A stretch of DNA of 64,000 nucleotides, from assembly GCA_963740835.1 (NCBI GenBank), contig CAVUFH010000003.1:930001-994000 (forward strand), read 5' to 3'. The notes beneath the pieces are model-generated. The model worked only from the letters and a program-made list of their open reading frames with translations. It had not been told where the DNA came from and did not search any database. Source of the DNA: CAVUFH01 sp963740835 (GTDB lineage Bacteria > Actinomycetota > Acidimicrobiia > IMCC26256 > PALSA-610). Each line of letters starts with the position of its first letter. The stretch's first letter is position 1. Below, piece by piece: positions 11,331-25,493 of the stretch. A program made the position numbers and the translations under genes.

Positions 11331-11891
11331 GTGGACGAAGCCGAGCTGATCGGCGCTGCGCAGCGCGGCGACCGAGGTGCGTTCGACGAGCTGGTGCGCC
11401 GCACCTTCGTCGACACCTTTACGCTCGCGCGCCGCCTCACGGGGAACGAGGAGGACGCGCGCGACGTGGTGCAAGAGGCGTACCTGCGAGCTTGGCGGGC
11501 GATCGGGAAGTTCCGCGGCGAGGCGCAGTTCTCGACGTGGATGTACCGCATCACCGCGAACGCCGCGGCGACGCACGTCCGGAAGCGCAAGCGGCACCGG
11601 ACCGAATCGCTCGAGGATGTGGTCGAACCGGCCGACATCCGCCCGGACGCCCAGCCCGCGTCGGCCGCGGAATCGGCGGACTCGCTCCAGCGCATCGGTG
11701 CCGCGCTGGACGAATTGCCCCCCAAGCTGCGTTCACTGGTGGTGCTGAAGGACGTCTACGGCCTGTCCCACGACGCCATCGCCGAAGAACTCGGGATCTC
11801 GGTTCCGGCGGCCAAGGTGCGCTTGCACCGAGCCCGCCGCAAGCTGCGTGACCTGTTGTACGAAGAAGGAGCCGAAGCCAATGCGGTGTGA
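11331..11891 (+). CDS. ECF-type RNA polymerase sigma factor
   Basis: A 186-residue sigma-70 family ECF factor. Region 2 (about residues 20-90) contains EEDARDVVQEAYLRAWRAIG and FSTWMYRITANAA; region 4 (about 125-180) contains LPPKLRSLVVLKDVYGLSHD and an HTH (IAEELGISVPAAKVRLHRAR). GTG 11331 is preceded by AAAGGGAG. The 3' end overlaps the anti-sigma gene by 11 bp, so the two are translationally coupled. Its place between rpmG and tRNA-Trp/secE could couple an envelope or redox stress response to the translation cluster, which is inference. Confidence 0.9.
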   Translation: MDEAELIGAAQRGDRGAFDELVRRTFVDTFTLARRLTGNEEDARDVVQEAYLRAWRAIGKFRGEAQFSTWMYRITANAAATHVRKRKRHRTESLEDVVEPADIRPDAQPASAAESADSLQRIGAALDELPPKLRSLVVLKDVYGLSHDAIAEELGISVPAAKVRLHRARRKLRDLLYEEGAEANAV

Positions 11892-12249
11892 CGAAGTCGC
11901 CGCGCTGCTGCCCGGCCTCGTCGATGGGGTCGACGAGTCGAACCTCGCGGTCGAGCGGCACGTGCAGCAGTGCTTGCGCTGCCAGACCGACCTCGTGCGG
12001 TACCGCAAACTGGTCCGGAACCTCGAGCTTCTCCGCAGTCGGTACATCGAGCCCAACCCGGGGCTCCTCGGCGACACCCTCGCCTTGCTGAGCGACGCGA
12101 CCGAGCGCAATGCGATGCGCACGATCGTCACCGGCCGGCGGCTCGCGTATGTCGGTGCGATCGGTGGCACCGTCGCCACCGCGGCGACCGCGCTGCTGAT
12201 CGCCCGCTCCCGGCGTCGTTCCTCGGTCGTACGGCTCCTCGCCAGCTGA
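11881..12249 (+). CDS. Zinc-finger anti-sigma factor
   Basis: About 122 residues from ATG 11881, overlapping the sigma gene. The ZAS motif is visible as RHVQQCLRC (His-x3-Cys-x2-Cys), with an upstream Cys in MRCDEV. One C-terminal membrane helix (YVGAIGGTVATAATALLIA) is followed by a basic tail, so the N-terminal domain would hold the sigma factor at the membrane. A start at GTG 11848 is possible but sits deep inside the sigma gene. Confidence 0.85.
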   Translation: MRCDEVAALLPGLVDGVDESNLAVERHVQQCLRCQTDLVRYRKLVRNLELLRSRYIEPNPGLLGDTLALLSDATERNAMRTIVTGRRLAYVGAIGGTVATAATALLIARSRRRSSVVRLLAS

Positions 12250-12289
12250 GGCGAGCCCCGGCCTGCAGGGCGGTACGCTGAGGGCCCGC

Positions 12290-12298
12290 TGCTATCCT
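12290..12298 (+). promoter_or_regulatory. Probable extended -10 before tRNA-Trp/secE
   Basis: TGCTATCCT ends 23 bp before tRNA-Trp and is identical to the string before rpsL (30898-30906). This fits an extended -10 promoter for tRNA-Trp-secE-nusG. The -35 match is poor. Confidence 0.45.
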
Positions 12299-12321
12299 CT
12301 CGGCCCGGCCCCCGCGCCCGG

Positions 12322-12394
12322 AGGGCAGTAGCTCAACTGGCAGAGCACCGGTCTCCAAAACCGGCGGTTGGGGGTTCGAGTCCCTCCTGCCCTG
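12322..12394 (+). tRNA. tRNA-Trp (CCA)
   Basis: The acceptor AGGGCAG (12322-12328) pairs with CTGCCCT (12387-12393), discriminator G 12394. The anticodon stem CCGGT/ACCGG encloses CTCCAAA, anticodon CCA. CCA is not encoded at the 3' end. As in many bacteria it lies directly upstream of secE. Confidence 0.96.
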
Positions 12395-12471
12395 CGCATA
12401 CCAAGACCGAGAGAACTCGTCCTGCCGAGAACCCGTACCGCACGAACGTTGTTCGCGCCGAGGCGACGCCC

Positions 12472-12759
12472 ATGACTCAACCGATGAACCGACAAGCCAA
12501 GCGCATGATGGCGAAGCAGGGCACCGACAAGCCCCGCACGCCGGAGAAGCGCGCGTCTTCGGCGCCGAAGCGCGAGCGCACGGGCCCGGTCCAGTACTAC
12601 CGCGAGGTCATGGCGGAGCTGAAGAAGGTTGCCTGGCCGACGCGCTCCGAGGTCATCAACTCCTCGATCGTCGTCATCATCGGCGTCGTCGTGATGGCCG
12701 CGATCATCTTCGGGTTCGACTACTTCTCCCTGCGCGCGGTCGACTTCATCTTCGGCTGA
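12472..12759 (+). CDS. secE: Preprotein translocase subunit SecE
   Basis: A 95-residue single-span SecE. A basic, disordered N-terminal half (about 40 residues) is followed by the conserved amphipathic helix YYREVMAELKKVAWPTRSEV and one membrane helix (SSIVVIIGVVVMAAIIFGF). It clamps SecY in the translocon. The TGA overlaps the nusG ATG by one base (TGATG), coupling their translation. Confidence 0.95.
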   Translation: MTQPMNRQAKRMMAKQGTDKPRTPEKRASSAPKRERTGPVQYYREVMAELKKVAWPTRSEVINSSIVVIIGVVVMAAIIFGFDYFSLRAVDFIFG

Positions 12760-13544
12760 TGACTGACACCTTCGATCCCTCGAATCAACCGGAGTCCGAC
12801 CGCGGTACCCCGGAGTCTGGCGATGAGATGCAGCCCTTCGAGGCGCAGTTCGCAAGTGATGCACCTGTTGCGACGGATGAGGCCGACGCGACCGATGCGG
12901 TCGACGCCGCGGCCGCCGATGCCGGCGCCGAGCTGCTCGAGGACGCCGAGGTCATCGAGATCGAGGCGATCCCGGAGTCGGAGCCGAGCCCGTACGACCG
13001 TCCGGGCCGTTGGTACGTCGTGCACACCTACGCGGGTTACGAGAACAAGGTGAAGTCCAACCTCGCGAGCCGCGTGCGTTCGATGAACGTCGAGGATCGG
13101 ATCTACGAGGTCGTCATCCCGATGGAAGACGTCATCGAGTTCAAGAACGGACGCAAGGTCGTCGTGCAGAAGAAGGTCTTCCCCGGCTACTTGTTGGTCC
13201 GCATGGGCCTCGACGACGACGCCTGGTACGTCGTGCGCAACACGCCCGGGGTCACCGGTTTCGTCGGCAGCGGCGCCAAGCCCACGCACCTCTCGCGCAA
13301 GGAGGTCGAGGACATCCTCGGCACCGGCGAGAAGATCGAGGGCCCGGCCGCGGAGAAGAAGGTCCGCCCGCGGCTCGAGTACGAAATCGCGGAGCAGGTG
13401 CGGGTCGTCACCGGTCCGTTCGCCGATTTCAACGGCGTGATCAGCGAGATCGACGTCGACCGCTCGAAGCTCAAGGTGCTCGTGAACATCTTCGGTCGCG
13501 AGACGCCGGTCGAACTCGAATTCGCCGACGTCGCCAAGCTCTAG
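12759..13544 (+). CDS. nusG: Transcription termination/antitermination factor NusG
   Basis: A 261-residue NusG. An acidic, Ala/Asp/Glu-rich extension of about 80 residues precedes the NGN domain (GRWYVVHTYAGYENKVKSNL). The central LVRMGLDDDAWYVVRNTPGV segment and the C-terminal KOW motif (VRVVTGPFADFNGVISEID) are intact. It binds the RNA polymerase clamp and links it to Rho or ribosomal protein S10. N-terminal acidic extensions are common in actinobacterial NusG. Confidence 0.95.
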   Translation: MTDTFDPSNQPESDRGTPESGDEMQPFEAQFASDAPVATDEADATDAVDAAAADAGAELLEDAEVIEIEAIPESEPSPYDRPGRWYVVHTYAGYENKVKSNLASRVRSMNVEDRIYEVVIPMEDVIEFKNGRKVVVQKKVFPGYLLVRMGLDDDAWYVVRNTPGVTGFVGSGAKPTHLSRKEVEDILGTGEKIEGPAAEKKVRPRLEYEIAEQVRVVTGPFADFNGVISEIDVDRSKLKVLVNIFGRETPVELEFADVAKL

Positions 13545-13568
13545 AACCACAGAAGGCAGAGAAGGAAC

Positions 13569-13997
13569 ATGGCAAAGCGCAGGGTCGCGGCCGTGGTGAA
13601 GATCCAGATCCAGGCCGGCGCGGCCACACCCGCGCCGCCGGTCGGAACCGCACTCGGTCCTCACGGCATCAACATCATGGATTTCTGCAAGGCGTACAAC
13701 GCCGCGACGGAGTCCCAGCGGGGCACGGTGATCCCGGCCGAGATCACCATCTACGAGGACCGGACGTTCACGTTCATCACCAAGACGCCGCCCACCCCGG
13801 TGCTGCTGCGGCAGGCCGCGGGCATCGAGAAGGGCGCGCAGACGCCGCGGCGCGAGACCGTCGCCACGGTCACCAAGGACCAGGTGCGTCAGATCGCCGA
13901 GACGAAGATGCCGGACCTCAACGCCATCGACATCGAAGGCGCGATGGCGCAGGTGGCCGGTACCGCCCGCTCGATGGGTATCGAAGTGGCGGGCTGA
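13569..13997 (+). CDS. rplK: 50S ribosomal protein L11
   Basis: A 142-residue L11 of normal length. The N-terminal KIQIQAGAATPAPPVG region holds the prolines of the thiostrepton/micrococcin contact, and the C-terminal RNA-binding domain ends IEGAMAQVAGTARSMGIEV. It binds the GTPase-associated centre of 23S rRNA. GAGAAGGAAC provides the ribosome binding site. A 150-bp spacer precedes rplA. Confidence 0.97.
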   Translation: MAKRRVAAVVKIQIQAGAATPAPPVGTALGPHGINIMDFCKAYNAATESQRGTVIPAEITIYEDRTFTFITKTPPTPVLLRQAAGIEKGAQTPRRETVATVTKDQVRQIAETKMPDLNAIDIEGAMAQVAGTARSMGIEVAG

Positions 13998-14019
13998 TCC
14001 CGAACATCTGCAGCGCGCC

Positions 14020-14042
14020 CGGTGGGAGGACCTCGCCCACCG
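14020..14042 (+). promoter_or_regulatory. Hairpin in the rplK-rplA spacer
   Basis: CGGTGGG (14020-14026) and CCCACCG (14036-14042) form a 7-bp stem with a 9-nt loop in the 150-bp rplK-rplA gap. In other bacteria L1 represses its own mRNA by binding a 23S-like site near here. I did not see a clear L1 recognition motif, so the role is open. Confidence 0.4.
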
Positions 14043-14071
14043 AACCGGCGCACCCGAAACAACGAGGGAGC

Positions 14072-14134
14072 TTGACGGAGACGAAGCCGACGCCGACCCG
14101 ACACGCCGGTCGCGGAGGCGGAGTCGACCAGTCG
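14072..14134 (+). repeat. Possible diverged leader element before rplA
   Basis: The end GGAGTCGACCAGTCG resembles the leader-element tail GGAGTGACCAGTAG, and ACGAAGCC matches its start. Read from TTG 14072 there are 20 codons ending GVDQ, compared with WSDQ in the intact family, but the stop codon position holds TCG and the start codon lies further downstream. It is either a decayed member or chance similarity. Confidence 0.35.
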
Positions 14135-14147
14135 AAAAGGAGCGCAC

Positions 14148-14843
14148 ATGCCCGGCAAGAAACTCACCGACGCGGCCCGCCGCTACGACCGCGAACGGCT
14201 GCACGAGCCGCAAGAGGCGTTCGACCTCGTGAAGCAGCTTTCGAGCCGCAACTTCGACGAGACCGTCGAAGCGTCGTTCCGGCTCGGAGTCGACCCCCGC
14301 AAGGCGGACCAGATGCTGCGTGGCACGGTGTCGTTGCCCGCCGGCACAGGCAAGGACGTGCGCGTCGCGGTGTTCGCAGCCGGTGACGCGGCTCGGGAGG
14401 CCGAGGAGGCCGGCGCCGACGTTGTCGGCACGGACGACCTCGTCGACCGCATCCAGAAGGGTTTCGTCGACTTCGACGTTGCCATCGCCACCCCCGACCT
14501 CATGGGTCAGGTCGGCAAGCTGGGTCGCGTGCTCGGCCCGCGCGGCTTGATGCCGAACCCGAAGACGGGCACGGTCACGACCGACGTCGGCAAGACCGTC
14601 TCCGACTTCAAGGGCGGCAAGGTCGAGTACCGCACTGACCGCTACGGCAACGTGCAGGTCCCGCTGGGCAAGGTGAGCTTCCCCGTCGAGTCGCTCGTGA
14701 AGAACTACGGCGCGGTGCTCGACGAGATCGTCCGGGCCAAGCCCGCGGCAGCCAAGGGCAAGTACCTCAAGGCGGTGACCACGTCGTCGACGATGGGTCC
14801 CGGCGTCAAGATCGCTCCGGAATCCCGCGTCGAAGCCGGCTGA
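14148..14843 (+). CDS. rplA: 50S ribosomal protein L1
   Basis: A 231-residue L1 with the signature GKLGRVLGPRGLMPNPK and the conserved FKGGKVEYRTDRYGNV segment. It forms the L1 stalk that moves E-site tRNA, and in many bacteria it is a translational repressor of its own operon. AAAGGAG at 14135-14141 is its ribosome binding site. rplJ does not follow directly: two reverse-strand genes intervene. Confidence 0.97.
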   Translation: MPGKKLTDAARRYDRERLHEPQEAFDLVKQLSSRNFDETVEASFRLGVDPRKADQMLRGTVSLPAGTGKDVRVAVFAAGDAAREAEEAGADVVGTDDLVDRIQKGFVDFDVAIATPDLMGQVGKLGRVLGPRGLMPNPKTGTVTTDVGKTVSDFKGGKVEYRTDRYGNVQVPLGKVSFPVESLVKNYGAVLDEIVRAKPAAAKGKYLKAVTTSSTMGPGVKIAPESRVEAG

Positions 14844-14849
14844 GCCCCA

Positions 14850-14898
14850 GTTTTGGCGACAAACGGCGACCGTGACGGTCGTGGATTGTCGCCAAAAC
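14850..14898. terminator. Long hairpin between converging rplA and reverse genes
   Basis: Perfect 13-bp arms, GTTTTGGCGACAA (14850-14862) and TTGTCGCCAAAAC (14886-14898), enclose a second stem CGACCG/CGGTCG. It sits 6 bp after the rplA stop and 5 bp before the stop of the reverse gene, so it probably terminates both. Each arm carries its own T4/A4 run, but no long U-tract follows. Confidence 0.7.
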
Positions 14899-14903
14899 CG
14901 GGT

Positions 14904-15326
14904 TCACGTGAAGCCGAAGCGGAAGCGTTCGGTGCGGAACCGCAGGTTGAGCCACGGTTCGCTCGTCTTGCGGAACGGGAGCGCGAGGCCGTCGCGATAG
15001 CTGCGCAGGGACGTCCACACCGGGTTGCGTTGTACGACGAGCTCGATCCGCCCGTTGCCGAGCATCTCGAGGAAGCGCAGCGCTTCGTCGCGGCGGGTGA
15101 ACGGGATCCGCTCGGGGCCGTACGCGATCTTGACCAGGAGGTCGTCGATCTCGACTTCGACGTTCAGTCGCAGGTCGCGGCGGTGTGGGAGGACGACGAG
15201 TGCGCTCGCGTCGCCCGCCGTCACGGTCACGGCCGCGCGATCGAGGTCGGGCCAGTCCGAGGCGTCGAGCAGCTCCTCGATCCGGGTGACGAAGTCGCCG
15301 ACCGCCGGCGTGAGCGGCGTGCTCAC
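14904..15326 (-). CDS. Conserved hypothetical protein, 140 residues
   Basis: Starting at GTG 15326, which overlaps the upstream acetyltransferase stop by GTGA, it encodes 140 residues beginning VSTPLTPAVGDFVTRIEELL. It is mixed alpha/beta, without membrane segments or cysteine motifs, and ends in FRTERFRFGFT. I do not recognise the family. The tight overlap implies joint translation with the acetyltransferase. A longer frame upstream exists but lies wholly inside that gene. Confidence 0.65.
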   Translation of the reverse strand: MSTPLTPAVGDFVTRIEELLDASDWPDLDRAAVTVTAGDASALVVLPHRRDLRLNVEVEIDDLLVKIAYGPERIPFTRRDEALRFLEMLGNGRIELVVQRNPVWTSLRSYRDGLALPFRKTSEPWLNLRFRTERFRFGFT

Positions 15327-16123
15327 ACCTTGATGAGGAGGCGGTAGTCGTACAGCGCGCGGTAGCCCATGCGGGCATACGTGTTGCGCCCGAACGGCGA
15401 CGCCTCGAGCGTGAGGAGATGTGCGCCGCGGGCGAAGCCTTCGTTGGTCACGCGGCGGGTGACGGCGTCGCCGAGACCGTGGCCGCGTGCGGCATCCGCG
15501 CACGCGACCCACGCGACGTAACCGTTCGGTTCGTCTCCGACGAGGATCGACATCGCGCCCGCGACGATCGCGCCGCCGTCACCTTCGGCGACAGCGATGG
15601 CGACTTCGTCGGCGAGGAGCACGTCGGGCTGGGCGAGGATCGGTTCCAGCATCTCGGCCGGGATCGCCAGGTGCGCGAACGCCTCGCCCGCGACCGCCGC
15701 GTACGCGTACACGTCGTCGGCAGTGGTCGCGAGCCGCACCCGGAAGTCGGTTGGGTCCGGACGCGGTTCGATCGTCGCCTCACGCACCATCTCCGGAAGC
15801 GACGAGAGCTCGGCGAAGCCGCGCTGCGTCAGGACCTTGGTCAGGTCGTCGTCGGCGTCGACACGGGCGTAGACGCACGCGGTGTGGCCGTCCGCGAACA
15901 GGAACGCCTCGGCTGCGTCCGCGAACTTGACCGCGTCGACATCCTCGGAGGTCCGCACGGCGGTGCGGACCGGTGGCCAATCGGTCGCGGCGGTCACGGC
16001 GAGGACGCCGTCCCGGTCCAGGAGCCGGCCGCCGTAGAGGCGGGCCAGCCACCGATTGAAGTCGCAGAGGTTCCGGTGGGCGCGGGCGGCGAGGGTCGGC
16101 ACGGGTCGGGATGCTACGATCAC
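15323..16123 (-). CDS. GNAT-family acetyltransferase
   Basis: 266 residues with a degenerate N-terminal half and a C-terminal GNAT domain: AWVACADAARGHGLGDAVTR (acetyl-CoA loop) and LEASPFGRNTYARMGYRALY. Substrate unknown. With its partner gene it sits reversed between rplA and rplJ, which normally are adjacent or in one cluster, so the pair looks like an insertion. Base composition resembles the surroundings. Confidence 0.8.
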   Translation of the reverse strand: MIVASRPVPTLAARAHRNLCDFNRWLARLYGGRLLDRDGVLAVTAATDWPPVRTAVRTSEDVDAVKFADAAEAFLFADGHTACVYARVDADDDLTKVLTQRGFAELSSLPEMVREATIEPRPDPTDFRVRLATTADDVYAYAAVAGEAFAHLAIPAEMLEPILAQPDVLLADEVAIAVAEGDGGAIVAGAMSILVGDEPNGYVAWVACADAARGHGLGDAVTRRVTNEGFARGAHLLTLEASPFGRNTYARMGYRALYDYRLLIKV

Positions 16124-16307
16124 TGACCGCTAATCGAACGCCGAAGACCTCCGGTCTCGACATCAGGTGCCCGCACCCACGTGTACCGACGTGTCAACGA
16201 GGTAATGGGCAGTAGCCCGCCGGACGAGGTGACCCCGGGAAGCGCAGGCCGTACGGCCGCGCGCCGCTCGCGTCGCATCTCGCCCGAGCGGCCACCGAGG
16301 GGACGAC
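16112..16307 (+). promoter_or_regulatory. rplJ leader with probable -10 and hairpins
   Basis: TGCTACGAT (16112-16120) is a likely extended -10. The roughly 180-nt leader then shows GACC/GGTC (16146-16156), CACGT/ACGTG (16178-16193), GGGC/GCCC (16207-16217) and the palindrome GGCCGTACGGCC (16247-16258). In known bacteria the L10-(L12)4 complex binds such a leader to repress rplJL. The number of hairpins fits, but I could not confirm the kink-turn. Confidence 0.5.
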
Positions 16308-17051
16308 ATGCCGACGAAAGCCGACGCCGACAGCGCGCAGCTCCAGCGCAAGGCGACCGTGATCGAGGAGATCCGGACGCGTCTGAGCGGCGCGGACGCC
16401 GCAGTGCTCACCGAGTACCGCGGGTTGACCGTGAGCCAGATCGCGAGCCTGCGCGCGGCGCTGCGGCCCGCAGCCACCGACTACAAGATCTTCAAGAACA
16501 CGCTCGCCCGCCGCGCCGCGACCGACGCGGGCCTGGCCGACCTGGTTGCCGAGCTCGAGGGACCGGTTGCGATCGCGTTCGTCCGCCAAGAGGGCGGCGA
16601 CCCCGTCACCGCGGCCAAGGCGCTGCGCGACTTCGCCCGGGGCCACCCGAGCCTGATCGTGAAGGGCGGCATCCTCGGCGACCGCCTGCTCACCACGAGG
16701 GACGTCGAGGCCCTCGCCGACGTCCCGCCCCGCGACGAGCTGCTCGCCCGCCTCGCCGGCGGCTTCCAGGGGCCGCTCACCAAGGCGGCCGGTCTGTTCC
16801 AGGCCTTCACGAGGAACTTCGCCTACGGCCTCAAGGCCTATACCGACCAACGGGCCGAGCAAGAACCTGAAGCCGCCGCACCCGCGGCGGCGTCGGAGGA
16901 GTCACAGGAAGCGACGGAGGCGCCAGCCACTCCCACTTCCAGTGAGTCCGACCATGAGCAGGTTGCCGAAGTGACGGACCAACCCGAGCCCGCGACCGAG
17001 CCCGAAGCTGACGCAACCAAGTCCGAAGCTGACGCAACCGAGTCCGAGTAA
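16308..17051 (+). CDS. rplJ: 50S ribosomal protein L10 with long acidic tail
   Basis: The first about 180 residues are a normal L10 (VIEEIRTRLSGADAAVLTEY, TDYKIFKNTLARRAA, KAAGLFQAFTRNFAYGLKAY). They anchor L7/L12 dimers to the ribosome stalk. Residues about 181-247 are an added low-complexity tail of Glu, Ala, Thr, Ser and Asp ending with the repeat EADATKSEADATESE. Typical L10 is 165-180 residues. The tail starts after the helix that binds L12 and may be disordered. rplL follows after 21 bp. Confidence 0.95.
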   Translation: MPTKADADSAQLQRKATVIEEIRTRLSGADAAVLTEYRGLTVSQIASLRAALRPAATDYKIFKNTLARRAATDAGLADLVAELEGPVAIAFVRQEGGDPVTAAKALRDFARGHPSLIVKGGILGDRLLTTRDVEALADVPPRDELLARLAGGFQGPLTKAAGLFQAFTRNFAYGLKAYTDQRAEQEPEAAAPAAASEESQEATEAPATPTSSESDHEQVAEVTDQPEPATEPEADATKSEADATESE

Positions 17052-17072
17052 GTACCAGGAGCACAGAGAACC

Positions 17073-17462
17073 ATGGCAACACCCAGCACGACTGAACTGC
17101 TCGACGTCTTCAAGAACATGACGGTGCTCGAGCTCAATGAGTTCCTCAAGGCCTTCGAAGAAGAGTTCGGCGTCACCGCCGCGGCTCCCGTGGCCGTTGC
17201 GGCCGTCGGTGCGCCGGCCGGTGGGGGCGGCGGCGAAGCAGTCGAGGAGAAGGACGAGTTCGACGTCATCCTCAACGCCGCCGGCGACAAGAAGATCCAG
17301 GTGATCAAGGTCGTGCGCGAGCTCACCAGCCTCGGCCTCAAGGAGGCCAAGGACCTCGTGGACGGCGCCCCTAAGCCCGTGCTCGAGAAGGCGTCGAAGG
17401 AAGACGCCGAGAAGGCACGCGAAAAGCTGGCCGAAGCCGGCGCCCAGGTCGAGGTCAAGTAA
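17073..17462 (+). CDS. rplL: 50S ribosomal protein L7/L12
   Basis: A 129-residue L7/L12. N-terminal dimerisation domain (LLDVFKNMTVLELNEFLKAF), Ala/Gly hinge (GAPAGGGGGEAVEE) and the factor-binding C-terminal domain (KVVRELTSLGLKEAKDLVDG). It recruits EF-Tu and EF-G to the ribosome. It is the last gene before the 285-bp gap with the rpoB promoters. Confidence 0.97.
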   Translation: MATPSTTELLDVFKNMTVLELNEFLKAFEEEFGVTAAAPVAVAAVGAPAGGGGGEAVEEKDEFDVILNAAGDKKIQVIKVVRELTSLGLKEAKDLVDGAPKPVLEKASKEDAEKAREKLAEAGAQVEVK

Positions 17463-17478
17463 GCACCGGGCTCGCACC

Positions 17479-17509
17479 ACCCGAGACGGATTTTTCCGGA
17501 CTCGGGTGC
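17479..17509 (+). terminator. Hairpin after rplL
   Basis: CACCCGAG (17479-17486) pairs with CTCGGGTG (17502-17509), with an inner CGGA/TCCG stem and a T4 loop. It starts 17 nt after the rplL stop. No U-tract follows, so it may be an attenuator or processing site that lowers read-through into rpoB, comparable in position to the rplL-rpoB attenuator of E. coli. Confidence 0.6.
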
Positions 17510-17528
17510 CAGACCTGCCCACAAGTGG

Positions 17529-17557
17529 TTGTCAGACGGCGGGTCCCGTCGTATCCT
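17529..17557 (+). promoter_or_regulatory. Probable rpoB promoter P1
   Basis: TTGTCA (17529-17534), a 17-bp spacer and TATCCT (17552-17557) make a near-consensus housekeeping promoter directly after the rplL hairpin, about 190 bp before rpoB. Confidence 0.65.
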
Positions 17558-17610
17558 CCGCGCCATATTCGTGCGGAGGCCGGCCCGATCGGTCGCGGCG
17601 CGCCACGGTG

Positions 17611-17640
17611 TTGGCAGCCAGCATGGCCTGGGGCTATGCT
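17611..17640 (+). promoter_or_regulatory. Probable rpoB promoter P2
   Basis: TTGGCA (17611-17616), an 18-bp spacer and TATGCT (17635-17640) form a second good promoter, placing a start near 17647, about 100 nt upstream of the rpoB start codon. Confidence 0.65.
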
Positions 17641-17747
17641 GGGCGGAGCCGTGTCTGCCTGCTCGTGCCTTTCGTGTTTCTCGACCCCTGACGACGTGCG
17701 CCCGGAACACCGGCGCGCGTCTCGGTGTTTCTTGAATTCTCCCGGCC

Positions 17748-21293
<3,546 letters not shown>

Positions 21294-21312
21294 GCAATAG
21301 AGGAGCCATCAC

Positions 21313-25470
<4,158 letters not shown>

Positions 25471-25493
25471 CAGTACCGAACAGGAGGACCGGC

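Noticed and set aside
15327..15512. Longer start of the 140-residue reverse protein
   Set aside because: The extra 62 residues are a shadow of the acetyltransferase C-terminus; the GTGA overlap start is better.
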